A stretch of DNA of 64,000 nt from Myxocyprinus asiaticus (lineage: Eukaryota; Chordata; Actinopteri; Cypriniformes; Catostomidae). Within the stretch, counting starts at the first letter, position 1. The number at the start of each line of letters is the position of its first letter. The notes under the pieces were generated by a model. That model made no database searches and was not told where the DNA came from. It saw nothing but the letters and a program-made list of their open reading frames with translations. The stretch is taken from assembly GCF_019703515.2 (NCBI RefSeq), contig NC_059356.1:24107197-24171196 (forward strand), read 5' to 3'. Of the stretch, positions 1 to 38,480 are shown piece after piece. The translations under genes and the position numbers were made by a program.

Positions 1-1127
1 TATAAAATTAAACAGCACATGTGGAATGTGTTTGGAACATGCACGTTGGAATTCAACAATGCTATGGTGTAAATTATTGTAATAAACCTGGACCTCAGTG
101 AGCCATTAAGATGCTTGGCTTTTGACAGAGAGGAAGATTAAAGGAAGTGTCACAGAAGGTGCTGCTGAAGGCATAAATGGCAAGAACAACAGCATCAGTT
201 TGTAGTCTTCACAATATCTCACTCAGTCTCACTTACACAAAATAGTGACAACAAAGAGCAGGGTGCTGAACGGCTTCTCCTGGTATTTATTGTGGATCGG
301 TTGCTCCTGATGCTGTTTAACTCTGTGTGGTGTGGAGGAGGAGATGCACTGATCTCAGTTCTGTTTAGAGCTAGTTGCATCACTATACTGTACAGCACAT
401 AATCCTACAGAATTCTGTGTTTGCTGAATCCCCCCAATAATTGGTCCAAACTACATACTAAATAAAACAATACTATTTATGTAATACTACTATATATGTA
501 TACTATATATGTAACAAATAAATAAATATGATTTATTAAAGCAAACTATAGCTATTCATTATTTAAAAAAAACTGCATGTTCTCAAACATCCAGTCATTG
601 AGTCAGATGTCAAGTAGCCACTCTAATTCATTCAGCTATTTGTTAGAATGATAACTTGTGTCTTTGTGAGTCTTTTTGACTGATTCATTAAAAAAACCTG
701 ACTCAGAAGAGTCATTCATTCATTAACTGGACAAAACTGGTCATGCTGTAAGTTTGTTTGCATGCAGCCAGTAAGGACCATGCAACAGACATGTTGTCTA
801 TTTATTGTCTTTGTATTGTTTTGCAGTATACAATCCTTTTTATCTCATCACACTCAATGGCGGCTCCATTGCTGAGCGGTGCAGGAAACGCTGCATCACA
901 CACTCTGGCATAGCCAAACTTTCATTTAGCTAAACAAGAGGACTTGTTCAAAATCAAACCTGTTCAAACATGTTTAAGGGACTTTGTTGAGTTTAGATGT
1001 CTTTGATTGCGTAGCTGTTTTTAATACAAATTTCTAAAGGTATTGTTATTTTTATTGCATAGGTCAGAAGTAGAGAGAGAAGGAGAGATCTTTGAAAAGT
1101 TTACTCCATTGGAAACAAGGAAAGCCT
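1..1127. other. Non-coding, AT-rich sequence
   Basis: No exon or complete element could be supported here. Short direct motifs resembling CATTCATT and GACTCAGAAGAGTC occur around 600-730 and look like decayed repeat DNA. The stretch is probably a srcin1 intron, because the first recognisable srcin1 exon downstream is internal. Confidence 0.5.
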
Positions 1128-1347
1128 CAGTTGTGCTCAAAAGTTTGCATACCCTTGGAGAATTGGTAATATATGTACCATTTTTAAAGAAAACATGAGT
1201 GAGCAGGCAAAACACATTTCTTTTATTTCTTATGGGATTCATATTCAACTGTAGGTTATAACAGAATGGCACAATCATAAAACAAAACATGGCAACAAAG
1301 AAAAAAATGAAATTACCCCTGTTCAAAAGTCTGCATACCCTTAGTTC

Positions 1348-1889
<542 letters not shown>

Positions 1890-2050
1890 CTATATTTTGG
1901 TCTCGTCACTCCAAATTACAGTGTGCCAGAAGCTGTGAGGTGTGTCAAGGTGTTGTCGGGCATATTGTAACTGGGCTTTTTGTGGCATTGGTGCAGTAAA
2001 GGCTTATTTCTGGCAAATCGACCATGCAGCTCATTTTTGTTCAAGTATCG

Positions 2051-2362
2051 TCATATTGTGCTCCTTGAAACAACCACACCGTCTTTTTCCAGAGCAGCCT
2101 GTATTTCTCCCGAGGTTACCTGTGGGTTTTTCTTTGTATCCCGAACAATTCTTCTGGCAGTTGTGGCTGAAATCTTTCTTTGTCTACCTGACCTTGGCTT
2201 GGTATCAAGAGATCCCTGAATTTTCCACTTCTTAATAAGTGATTTAACAGTACTGGCTGGCATTTTCAAGGCTTTGGATATCTTTTTATATCCTTTTCCA
2301 TCTTTATAAAGTTCCATTACCTTGTTACGCAGGTCTTTTGACAGTTCTTTTCTGCTCCCCAT
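2051..2362 (-). pseudogene. Tc1 transposase N-terminal fragment
   Basis: A 103-codon open stretch carries the DNA-binding N-terminus of a Tc1-type transposase: KDLRNKVMELYKDGKGYKKI followed by a second helix-turn-helix and GRQRKIS. It ends early through a frameshift or stop inside the element at 1128-2748. The catalytic part resumes in another frame at 1716-1348. Confidence 0.88.
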
Positions 2363-2750
2363 GGCTCAGTATCTAGCCTGCTCAGTGCATCCACGTGAGA
2401 GCTAACAAACTCATTGACTATTTATACACAGACACTAATTGCAATTTAAAAAGCCACAGGTGTGGGAAATTAACTTTTAATTGCCATTTAAACCTGTGTG
2501 TCACCTTGTGTGTCTGTAACATGGCCAAACATTCAAGGGTATGTAAACTTTTGATCATGGCCATTTAGGTGATTTGTGTTATTATTATGATTTAAAAAGG
2601 AGCCAAATAACTATGTGATGATAAATGGTTTCATATGATCACTATCTTTAAATAAAATATGTTTTTTTGCATGATCAGTCATATTTTCAAAATCAATGCC
2701 AAAATTTCACAATTTCTGCCAGGGTATGCAAACTTTTGAGCACAACTGTA

Positions 2751-4790
2751 TAACAGCAACATTCGTATATTAATCAAATATACAGTATCTGTTAAAATGT
2801 CAATTTTTTTCTGATATGGACCAACTATCCCAAGACAGCAGTCATGTCTGACAGGAAGGATGGATATAAAATCTGATGAAATAGATAGGGCAAAATATAA
2901 GAAATAAATACATACTGTATGGATTGCAAGATGTTCCAGTGCACAGACAGCTATCAGATTGCCATGGCGACTTAGTGAAAGTGACAGGTTAATTAGTGCT
3001 ATGATAAAGGAATATGTTTGTGTTATTGAATGTGTGTTGATAAAGAGGATTTTGGAAGGCTGAAAGCAAACACAAAAAACCAGCATGGTAACACACTAGA
3101 CTGACAGATCCTGTTGGATTATCTGTCAGTCATCCTGTTTTCTCTTTTCCTGTATAAACAGGATTCCAACAATCATGGAAAACCTGGAAATATCAGGGAA
3201 TTTAAAATTCAAGGCATTGGAAAGTCATGGAAATTAATGAAGTCTCTAGCAAGTCATTGGAAATTCAGGGTATTTTCTGTAGCGAATAAATTATTTTCTA
3301 TTTATGCTCAGATCTTAACATTTAATCGGTACTAAATTGCTCTTTGTGAGTACATTCTTTATAAAATATATTTTTTAATTATTTTTTATATTTTTTTTTA
3401 TCCAGAATCTCAAATAACTAAAACATTTGGGAAAATCATTGAAAAAAATTTGTGGGAACACTGGTGTTTATGTGCATGTGTACAAGTGTTCCAAGTAGTC
3501 ATTCGTTTCTGCCCCTTCACTGCAATTGCATGGCAGACAATAAGTCTTAATATTATAGCCATTGATGAGCTGGTATGGGCCAGCAGGGACATATCAGAGA
3601 GAGAGAGAGAGAACTGAGTAATTCCTGACCTAGTCTGAAATCAAGTCAACTTTCAGTCAGCAGTGCTTTAATAAAAAATGACTGTGAAATGAGAGCTGCT
3701 CGTGTGATTCACGAGTGAACACCTGCATCTCAAATGTGAACGCTTGATAAACAAGAGTATAAAAAAAGGAAATTAACATTTCAGATGTAGAAAGAGCAAG
3801 GAAATGGGAGGCATTTTTGGGAAGGAGTGAGGATGGAAGAAAAAGCAGCAATTGGATGGAGAAATGGAAGTAGAGGGTAAGTTGCGACAGTCTGGGAGCG
3901 TGGAGACCAGGGAATGGCTAGATTGGTGTCAGTTGTTTGGTGTTGAGAGGCAAGTCTCTGGTGTCATGACAACAGCAGATTGCTGAGTTAGACAATTACC
4001 TGCCTGAATGCCGGAGCTCGAGACACAGCCCTTGCCCCCTTCCCGTTACCTAGGAGACATGGATATGTTGAATAATGCATGAGACTCATAAATTATTCAG
4101 CCTGAGGAGGAACTACCGCAAAACGATACTAGAAAACCTTTTGGAATGTACACACACACACACACATACATTGTGCAAAAGCACTGTTTCACACACTTTT
4201 CTCATTATGGGCTCTCTGCAAGTGACAAAGTCCAACCTGTATTTCTCTGAGGGCAAGCAAACACTGTCTGCATAATGCTTACACATCACAAAATGATGGT
4301 AATGTGTGGCACTCGAACTCCCACATGCACATACACAGTAGGACTATGTTGATTCAATCATATGTTGGCAAATATTTTTTATAATTATTAATGCATTGAT
4401 ACTTTAGATCATTGTATTGATTTTTAATGAAGCAATATCACACAAGCAAGAGTGCTGTTGTTCTGAATATCAGCATAGCTGTGATTGCACGTAATCAACA
4501 AAAAAGGATATAATATTGAATAACTTATTCAAAGGCTTCCGCTTTGTAAGAGAACGCTGTATGTGGCTGGCTGTCGCTTCTCAGAGACGGGTTTGTTTTT
4601 GCTTTTTGTCTTTGGCTGTCTACTGTTTACTGCTCTGGACTTCATACTATTGGATTTCATATCATTTAAATATCTTGGACTCTTACTTTTTTCCTTCCTG
4701 TTTTAAACTCTGTTGCACTAACCTCATTACCCTTCCTGGATATATGAAAGCTTTCTTAATAATCAGCACTACTCCACTGTTATTCTACTA
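2751..4790. other. Intronic sequence with minor repeats
   Basis: No exon is supported. A repeat rich in TCATGGAAAACCTGGAAAT and TGGAAAGTCATGGAAAT motifs lies at about 3165-3275 and looks like a common fish interspersed repeat. A short GA tract lies at 3597-3611 and a short CA tract at 4150-4167. The rest shows nothing recognisable. Confidence 0.5.
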
Positions 4791-4791
4791 G

Positions 4792-5144
4792 AAAACTTTA
4801 ATATTCATGTTGATACTGATGTTGCCTGTGCTTGCAGTCAATACTGGACTGTTTAAATATTGTACAACATGCTTCACTGTTGTTAAAACAGCTTTCTTTC
4901 ACCTTTGCAAGATTTCTCATATTTGTTCCCCTCTTAGTTTGCAGGATGCAGAAACTGTCATTTATGCCTTTGTCACCTCACGCTTGGATTATTGCAACTC
5001 ACTGTTAACTGGTCTTTCTAATAAATCACTTTCACGACTACAATATGTTCAGAACTTGCCGTCTCCTTACACATTCTAGAAGATCAGCTTACATTCCTCC
5101 CATTCTCCAGCATCTGCATTGGCTACCTGTTGTACACCACACAC
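4792..5144 (+). pseudogene. Non-LTR retrotransposon (LINE) fragment, 5' part of a split copy
   Basis: Translation shows ENFNIHVDTD at 4792-4821, matching the (G)DFN.H motif of the LINE endonuclease. After an internal deletion comes the reverse-transcriptase C-terminal region, with DAETVIYAFVTSRLDYCNSL and NKSLSRLQYVQN at about 4940-5070 and then PPILQHLHWLPV in a shifted frame. It breaks at 5144, where a hAT-type element is inserted, and resumes at 7746. Likely a CR1/L2/jockey-group element. Confidence 0.82.
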
Positions 5145-5198
5145 CAGTGGCGGTTCTGGCTTACTTGGTGCCCTAGGTGAGTTCCAACGTGGCCCCCC

Positions 5199-5250
<52 letters not shown>
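5199..5250. repeat. (AT)n(AC)n microsatellite at a Tc1 end
   Basis: About nine AT units run directly into about 17 AC units, which abut the left end of the Tc1 relic (CTGGCAGCCAAAAG). The right end of that relic carries the mirror-image GTGTGTATGTATATAT. Confidence 0.95.
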
Positions 5251-5252
<2 letters not shown>

Positions 5253-6478
5253 GCAGCCAAAAGTTTGGAATAATGTACAGATTTTGCTGTTTTGGAAGGA
5301 AATTGGTACTTTAATTCACCAAAGTGGCATTCAACTGATCACAAAGTATAGTCAGGACATTACTGATGTAAAAAACAGCACCATCACTATTTGAAAAAAG
5401 TCATTTTTGATCAAATCTAGACAAGCCCCATTTCCAGCTGCCATCACTCCAACACCTTATCCTTGAGTAATCATGCTAAATTGCTATTTGGCACTAGAAA
5501 ATCACTTGCCATTATATCAAACACTGCTGAAAGCTATTTGGTTCGTTAAATGAAGCTTAACATTGTCTTTGTGTCTGTTTTTGAGTTGCCACAGTATGCA
5601 ATAGACTGGCATGTCTTAAGGTCAATATTAGGTCAAAAATGGCAAAAAAGAAAAGGCTTTCTCTAGAAACTCGTCAGTCAACCATTGTTTTGAGGAATGA
5701 AGGCTATACAATGCTTGAAATTGCCAAAAAAGCTGAAGATTTCTTACAAAGGTGTACCCTACAGTCTTCAAAGACAAAGGACAACTGGCTCTAACAAGGA
5801 CAGAAAGAGATGTGCATGGCCAGATGTACAACTAAACAAGAGGATAAGTACATCAGAGTCTCTAGTTTGAGAAATAGACGCTTCACATGTCCTCAGCTGA
5901 CAGCTTCATTGAATTCTACTCACTCAACACCAGTTTCTTGTACAACAGTGAAGAGAAGACTCAGGGGTGCAGGCCTTATGAGAAGAATTGCAAAGAAAAA
6001 GCCACTTTTGAAACAGAAAAAAAAAAAAGAAAGGTTAGAGTGGGCAAAGAAACAGACATTGGACAACAGATAATTGGAAAAGAGTGTTATGGATCTTAAC
6101 TCCATTGAGCTTTTGTGGGATCAGCTGGACTGTAAGGTGTGTGAGAAGTGCCCGACAAGACAGCCACATCTATGGCAAGTGCTACAGGAAGTGTGAGGTA
6201 AAATGTCACCTGAGTATCTGGACAAACTGACAGCTAGAATGCCAAGGATCTGCAAAGCTGTCATTGCTGCACGTGGAGGATTTTTTAATGAGAACCCTTT
6301 TAAGTAGTTTAAGTTCTGAATTTTTTTTTTTTTCAAATTGTAAAAGTAATTTTTCACGTTATTAATGTCCTGACTATTCATAGTGATAAGTTGAATGCCA
6401 CTTTGGTGAATAAAAGTACCAATTTCTTTCCATAAGAGCAAAATCTGTACATTATTCCGAACTTTTGGCCGCCAGTGT
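5247..6478 (+). mobile_element. Tc1/mariner relic with microsatellite-linked ends
   Basis: Long inverted repeats are visible. The left reads CTGGCAGCCAAAAGTTTGGA and continues through AATGTACAGATTTTGCT. The right end is its reverse complement (TTTTGGCCGCCAG ends at 6475). Remnants of a + strand transposase start near 5641 (MAKKKRLSLETRQSTIVLRN) and include LRNRRFTCPQLTASLNSTHS at 5870-5930. A C-terminal part with LNSIELLWDQ and AVIAARGG-like sequence lies near 6090-6290. The middle catalytic segment is deleted, so the copy is dead. Confidence 0.85.
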
Positions 6479-6489
6479 GTGTATGTATA

Positions 6490-6567
<78 letters not shown>
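6476..6567. repeat. (TG)n(TA)n microsatellite at a Tc1 end
   Basis: A short TG/TATG run changes into about 40 TA units at the right end of the Tc1 relic. It mirrors the left-hand (AT)n(AC)n tract. Confidence 0.95.
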
Positions 6568-6570
<3 letters not shown>

Positions 6571-6854
6571 GCAAGTTATATTAACATGTACATTATATAT
6601 ACAGAACTTAAATTGCACAGTTATATTATAGAGTCACAGACTGCTGCTTGTCCTATTACATATAATTCCTAATTTCAAATTTAACCCTCTCCTCCTATAT
6701 TTTGTCAAATCTGCCCAGCAATCACATGGTTGATTCTTATTTTCTCAAGACCACTGAGTTGATCCTGTCTCACGGTGTGCCTATACTGTTGATTATGTTT
6801 GTTCAGAATGTAAGAATGCATTATGAACATCTATAATCCTAACTATTTAGAGCA

Positions 6855-7449
6855 TCAGAGACTCCAGCCACCCGAGCCATGGGCTGTTCTCACTGCTACC
6901 ATCAGGTAGGCGGTATCGCAGCCTCAGGACCCGCACCAGCCGACTCCATGACAGCTTCTTCCCCCAAGCAATCAGACTTCTGAACTCTTGATCTCCCATG
7001 ATCAAAATACATCAGCACTGCACTTTATTACCCTTACTCTTATATCTCACACCGGACTGTCATAAATTATATTATTATTATATTATATTCTCTCTTAACA
7101 ACTGACTATCAACCGACAGCCTGAATGTCAATACAGTACAATACTGTACATTCTATATATATATATACTTTTTTATATATTTTTATTTTTTATTTTTATT
7201 GAATAATGTGTATCTATATAGTGCGTATTGTATACTGTACAGTGTATGTTATTATTTGTATATTGTTGAGTGTAATTATGTATAACAGATGTTTAAATTG
7301 TGTTGTGTTAATTTGATGTTATTGTAAATTGGTATATGTCTCATCACTGTCACGACTGCTATGTTGATCGGAACTGCACCCAAGAATTTCACACACCACT
7401 GCACTTGTGTATATGGCTGTGTGACAATAAAGTGATATGATTTGATTTA
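6855..7449 (+). mobile_element. LINE 3' end with short tail repeats
   Basis: A frame at about 6860-6991 reads LFSLLPSGRRYRSLRTRTSR followed by LHDSFFPQAIRLLNS and a stop. That is the usual C-terminus of a fish non-LTR retrotransposon. It is followed by a roughly 450 base 3'UTR ending CAATAAAGTGATATGATTTGATTT near 7449. The 5' portion is missing, as expected from 5'-truncated insertion. It lies inside the hAT-type element at 5145-7737. Confidence 0.8.
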
Positions 7450-7454
7450 GGCTG

Positions 7455-7695
7455 AGTTGCCTGTCAGGAACAACTCGGGGTACCTTTCCCCATCGCGATC
7501 TTGCGAGCTCTGTGTGGGGTGGGGGTGGCATTATTTGAGGCACCTCTCTCCCATCACGATCTTACGAGCTCGGGGCAGGGGCGGGTTGGCACAATTTGGG
7601 GCATCATTCACCCATTGCGAGCCAGGGGCGGGATGGCACAATTCGGGGCATCTTTCTCCCATCATGATCTTGCTGCCCCAGAGCGTGTTGCTGCC
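7455..7695 (+). repeat. Diverged GC-rich tandem repeat
   Basis: Three or four imperfect units of roughly 60-80 bases share CCCATCACGATCTTACGAGC, AGGGGCGGG.TGGCACAATT and GGGGCATC. Their GC content is far above the surroundings. They sit just inside the right end of the hAT-type element and are probably part of it. Confidence 0.75.
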
Positions 7696-7745
7696 CTAGG
7701 CGCCTGCCTATATCGCCCATGCCTGGATCTGCTACTGTCACACAC

Positions 7746-8060
7746 AGTTTAGGATTCTCATTCTTACCTACAAGGCTCTTCATAATTTCGCTCCTCAGTA
7801 TTTATCTGAGCTTCTTATGCCCTACTCCCCTGCTTGCTCATTGAGCTCTTCTGAGTGTGGTCTTTTGGTTGTTCCCAAGTTTAGATTATCTTCCATGGGT
7901 GGTAGGTCATTAAGTGTTGTTGCACCTAGACTCCCTTCCTCAGAATCTTTGGGAGGTCTTTTCCCTTTCATTCTTCTGAAAGATTTTGAAAACACATCTC
8001 TTTTCTTTTTGCTATTCTCATGCTTCATGTCACTGATTATTTGTTTTGTTTTGTGATTCT
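7746..8060 (+). pseudogene. LINE fragment, 3' part of the split copy
   Basis: The frame resumes after the insertion with FRILILTYKALHNFAPQYLS and then MPYSPACSLSSSECGLLVVP, GGRSLSVVAPRL and KDFENTSLF. These match the conserved C-terminal motifs of the same LINE type as 4792-5144 (YSP.RSLRS...GLLVVP; GGR.F...AP.LWN). Together with the 5' part it shows one ancestral copy split by 2.6 kb. Confidence 0.82.
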
Positions 8061-9185
8061 ACGATTATTTGACATGTCCTTGTTATGTATTCCTTTTGGT
8101 TATTTTCTTAGTTTTGTTTGTCATTAATTTAGTCTGCTTGTTTTGCTTTTGCTTTCATATTTCTGTCTCTTGTTTAAGCAAACTTGAGTGTTAGGAAGGC
8201 CCTATTTAAATAAAACTTTTTGTACACCAGACACTTCAGGCAGACTATAGAGAGTGTCCTGAAATTCAAAACCATTGTTTTCTATGAATGTAGTTGAAGT
8301 TAGAAGTGTTTTGTTCATAAATTGAACTTTTTAAATGAATCTTTAAAGTGAATAAATTGTTTTCGTCCACTTCCATTTTTTGGATCTTTAACGACATGAC
8401 GTGTTTTATGAATCACTTGAGTCAATTATTCAATCACTCATTTACATCATAAAAGACTCCCATTTGTCGGACTCTCAAACTGTTGTATAAAAGTGTTTAT
8501 GTGTGCATTCATACAGCATCAGTTCCTACAGCTCAGGATGTCTAAAGCACAAAATCTGAAAGTTGAATTTGACAGTGGGCAAATTTATGTGCTGAATCGT
8601 GACATATTGTATGTATCGCAATTTTTATTGTATTGTGAGGTAGTTTGTGATACACACAAAATCCAACATGCACAGCAACACAAATATGCACAAAAGCATA
8701 GCTGTGTATTAGAAAATAAACTCAAGGACACTTGTGCATTCACAAGCACTCAAGAGATCAAGAACAGATACAAGCCATCACTGCTATCAAGAACAGGCAG
8801 TACTAATAGATTCATGCTTATATATGCCAACACACACTTATTCTCTACCAAGGACAATTCAGCACTCAGAAAAATCATGCCGTCACTCACAATATGACAG
8901 CTGCATATGGTCAAAGTCAGGTCAATGTTACACACACATACACAGATGTACACTTACCTGTATACAGTATGAGTGGTCTGACAGTGATGGTTTAGTTTTG
9001 ATGTATTGTGACAGTTGACCTTCTATAAACTGCTGAACTCCTAAACAGCACAGCCACCCATAAAACAGCTACTATACAGTTACCACACTCACCTCAGACT
9101 GCATGTGAATCTCAATATACCTGAAGTGTACTGTATTCGGACAAATTCAGACATGTTGCTGGATTACCCTTCTAATCATCCAATC
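8061..9185. other. Intronic sequence, no feature recognised
   Basis: Several open frames occur by chance in low-complexity ACAC-rich DNA around 8490-9020. None shows splice-flanked coding structure or a known motif. Confidence 0.5.
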
Positions 9186-9195
9186 AAAGGCTGTG

Positions 9196-9347
9196 ATTGA
9201 TTGATTGATTGATTGATTGACTGACTGACTGACTGAATGGCAGGCAGAAAGAAAGAAAGAAAGAAATGCTGCTCCAGGAACAAAAGATATTATGTAAGTC
9301 ACGCAATGCAGACTGCAATGATTAATCATTCTTAAAATGTGTGTGTG

Positions 9348-9412
<65 letters not shown>
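9196..9412. repeat. Microsatellite cluster before srcin1 exon
   Basis: Three simple repeats follow one another: (TTGA)n passing into (CTGA)n at 9196-9236, (GAAA)n at 9247-9266, and (GT)n at 9339-9412 with one GC interruption. The GT run ends eight bases before the acceptor of the exon at 9421, occupying the place of the polypyrimidine tract. Confidence 0.95.
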
Positions 9413-9414
<2 letters not shown>

Positions 9415-9420
9415 TTACAG

Positions 9421-34699
<25,279 letters not shown>

Positions 34700-35744
34700 C
34701 TGAGTCCAGTAGATGTCCATCAAGTGTAAAATCAAGACTGTAAGACTATGTTAAACCAAGTAGAGTTGCAATAATCGAGAAGTGAGTACTGTAGTAGTCT
34801 GTGTTTGTTCAGAGTTTTTATTGCTCATATATCTATATTAACAAATAGAATGTTTAAAAAAATACAGTAAAACCTTAATGGAAAGCAGTATCACTTGTTC
34901 TGATGTAGGTTTTCTGGCTAACAGCTGTACTACTTAAGGAGCATAACTGAAATTGGTGCTATGATTATAGTAACATTTTTGAACAGAAAAATCACATGTG
35001 GTTACAGGTTATTGAGTTATTGAGTCCCTCAATGCACATACACTGCCTAAGAATCCATTCTTGTTCTCATTAACTCTCAAATAGGTCTTCATACAGCAAT
35101 TTTCATATATTTTCTGTAACTTAGGATGTTGTCATGGCAGCAGAGGAATTATGGGAAAGTGGAGGACTGCTTACTTCTTAATGGGTTGGTATTGAGGCTA
35201 TTGTTCTTAAATTCTTAAGAGTCGCAGTTTTCCCAAATGCTATTTAAAGATATTTAGGCTACTTTCTAGTTGCAGGTAGATCATTTAAAAAGCACGGCAG
35301 GTTGTTCAGACTAGAGAGGATTCCAAGAGCCTGAAATGTGTTTGAATGAAAAAGTACAGTGATCTGACAATCATGAAAATTTCTGCACAAACTGTACAAA
35401 CAAAAACTCTGGGACTCCCAGACTGAGAAAATTAAGTCAGATTTGAAATGCACAAACAGATGGTTAGGTTCACCATGTAGGGGTTATAAAGGCATGATGA
35501 CTGAGCCAGTGGAAGTGATCCACCGAGTGGAAGACATCGGTGCAGTAGAACATTCCAACTCATCCTCTCACCTAATGAGCCGATCATATCTTCCACATAC
35601 AGTGCTATCAAAACCACAGATTCTCATATTTAGATTCATTTCCAGTAGGCACCATAAGTTCAACTTTTGTTATTTTGAACTGCATAATTAGGTATTTGTG
35701 TACAATTACCCAGAATGTGGATCCAAATCCTGCTAATAAGATTA

Positions 35745-35880
35745 GCTTAAACAAGCATGAATTTTCATGCTGGTCCAAGCTGGTTTATGCTGATTTGGTG
35801 CTGGTGTAGCTGTAGACATGCAGTTTAGCATGGTCTTTCTGATAAAGCTGTCTGACCAATGGTGGCTAGTTAAGAAGTCT
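35745..35880. repeat. CTGGTxxxAGCTGG-type dispersed repeat
   Basis: TTCATGCTGGTCCAAGCTGG and TTTATGCTGATTTGGTGCTG are degenerate short units centred on GCTGG. A related stretch lies at 49109-49350. Confidence 0.6.
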
Positions 35881-38421
35881 GGTAGGGACATAAGCATACT
35901 AGTATCAAAACTAGCGACCAGATGAATATGAATAGATGAATATGGCAACAGTTACAAGCACATAAGCACATGTAGTTTCATTGTTCTCCACACTACAAAG
36001 GAAAATGTAATAAGTATGCTAACACTTTTTTTTTTTTTTAAGTTCATGCAAACTGCATGCTCCGTTGTCCCTGAATCTGAGCAAAGTTTAGCCAAACCCA
36101 TCTGACGCAGGACAAAATCATAGTCTGAGAGACCTGATTTCTCAATTTTGAAAAAAATAAATAAAGTTTATGCTTTTTACCTTTGCACAGCAGCACAGTC
36201 ATGATACTGAGAATATCTGTAGGGTAGAGTTTGTTGACAATGAGGCTCTGTTTAGGCCCACTCTTCTTCTATTCTCATTCCAGCCCCTATGACATATATA
36301 AACACAACCACACACAGTTTTTTTCTCACAGGGGTATTCCTATGTTTTGGATCTGTCGATGCCGCAACCTGACAATTTTCTAATAAGTCCAGAGAATTTA
36401 AATTTGAAAAGGTGTGAGAGATTAGAACAGAATAAGATGAATAGGGAGAGAGGGGAGATTTTTCCAGCTTTGAAAAAAACGAATGCATGAAATTGATTGC
36501 TCGTGGTGCAGGGTTTAAAATAATGGTTTAAGCACTGGGTCATGTCTAGAGTATATGGCCAGAGGAGAGATTAGATGTGTAACTCCGTGTCTTTTGGCCA
36601 AATCAGCCAGAAATTCATGTCAGGAATGCTCAGTGATTTAAGTGGGTGGCCTGGCGAGAGGTAGAAAGGTCGAGCTTTAGCTGTTACATGCATGGAATCT
36701 TCTTAATTTAAGGCACCAAGTCTTAATGTCTTTGCTTGACTATGGTGTTGTTTAAATGTGTTAACATATCTTAGTGAAAGAGAAAGGCAATGCTTTCATA
36801 TGAAGCATGACTGTGTTACTCATTTAAAACTCTGTCCACTCATTCATTGTTTTTAAAATGTGGATTTGGTTACACAAAAAAGTTGAGCAGCTTAATGCAA
36901 TTTTTTATGTTCATGGCTTGGGTTTGCTTCTGTGTTGTTGACTTTGTGATGAATACAAAGCACCCATACACTATTACTAATTCCCTAAAAATGCAAGGTT
37001 CAAATATATTTGACAAATGGAAAGATTCCAGCAAGCTTTAAATTTATAGCTCTATTGCTGAAGGCCTATTTAAGAACCCAAAACCACTTTTGAAAAACTA
37101 ACAAATGAGACAAATTTAGCAATTCATGCAGCATAAATGAATAAACTGTTACCATCATGGCTAAGGTTTCTCAGAAAGCAGAATTGGGTTTGATGCTCGG
37201 ATGGAGTAACTGAGAAAATACATCACCTCCTGTCAAGGTACACTCCATCCTCTTAAGTAAAGCAAATAAGAGCTAAGAAAAGACATGTTTAAAATCATTG
37301 ACCCTTCTGAGGCTGTATGGGTGAGTAGGAAGGTGCTGAAATTAAAAAAAAAATGTAAGTAGGATCTTGCTCTCAGAAAAAAATGGTAAGATATCAGCTC
37401 ATTAAAGTTAGGCATAAACTGTATTTTTCACTCAACATGGTTGGTCAAAAATGTATGATGCGATTTTTGCATTTGTATTATTTATTTTTTTTATTTTTTT
37501 TATTTTTTTGATGATTTTATATATATTGAGATTTCTTTGTATATTGCATATTTTTGTTTTTGTAATGCATAGAGTATACTAGAAAATTATTTATTCACGA
37601 GGAAAGTGTTTTGTATATTGAGTTGAAAATATTAATCTGTACAGCCCAGTTGATTTGTAATATATAGCTGCATCTTAACCAAGGACAGATTAATAGTTTT
37701 GTTAATTATAATTTTTATGAGTGGTTTTACTTTGAGTGTAAAGTGTTGGGATAACCCAAAAGGGCCTCTATCCAGACAAATTATTCTGATCTTCGAGGTA
37801 ACTGGATGAATTTATGTGAAATCAGGTTATTTATGATCCAGTGCCAATGTTTATGAAGCTCTAAATCTCTACTGTGACTTGAGAATGTAATTTACAAGCT
37901 GTTGTTCATTTGTTGTTTTGGCGGGAATAGAGAAGGCTCTGAAGGTAATGTAAATGTTGACAGTTTGAAGGCACGTCACTCGGCTGCCCTCTAGTGGAAG
38001 CGAGTAATACCGTAGCTGCATTGCTAACGCTAGTTCCTCATGAAAACGCTACTGATAAACAACTGTTCGTTCAAACTGAGTCAATGTACAAATGCCTTGG
38101 TAAATCAAATCGCAACTTTAATGCTTATTTTACACTCAGCAATGCTAATTTTGAGTTGAAGGTTTTGGGACCTCTGAGTGTTTACCAAAAAGACATAAAT
38201 ACGAAGAGTTGCTGGATGTTTCTGCTATTGGCTAGTTACGTCTGGTGTATAAGGCAAAGAAATGGCACACTGAGAGTCCTTTGAAGAAAGCACATTCTTC
38301 TTTAAATGCTAGAACAACTGTCAAATGTATTATGTATTTTACCAGAGCTCTTTAGTCCCTTATGTGAGATTTTTATACATGAATTTGTGGGTGAATTTTG
38401 GCATCATAGAACTAAAAAACG

Positions 38422-38423
<2 letters not shown>

Positions 38424-38475
<52 letters not shown>
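38424..38475. repeat. (AT)n microsatellite
   Basis: About 25 AT units in the presumed srcin1 3'UTR. Confidence 0.95.

Positions 38476-38480
<5 letters not shown>

Larger units (their letters stand above)
5145..7737. mobile_element. hAT-type element inserted in a LINE
   Basis: The ends are similar inverted repeats: CAGTGGCGGTTCTGGC at the left, and the reverse complement of the right end reads CAGTAGCAGATCCAGGC. The flanks are an 8 bp target duplication with one mismatch: CCACACAC at 5137-5144 and TCACACAC at 7738-7745. Outside them the interrupted LINE frame continues. No transposase frame was found. The 2.6 kb interior is filled by a Tc1 relic, microsatellites, a LINE 3' end and a tandem repeat. 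Confidence 0.72.

Noticed and set aside
4516..4791. 91-codon + strand frame before the LINE fragment
   Set aside because: Hydrophobic and T-rich, no LINE or host motif; may be decayed LINE sequence but cannot be supported.
8493..8897. 134-codon + strand frame upstream of srcin1 exon A
   Set aside because: Low-complexity CACA-rich sequence without splice borders or motif; likely chance.
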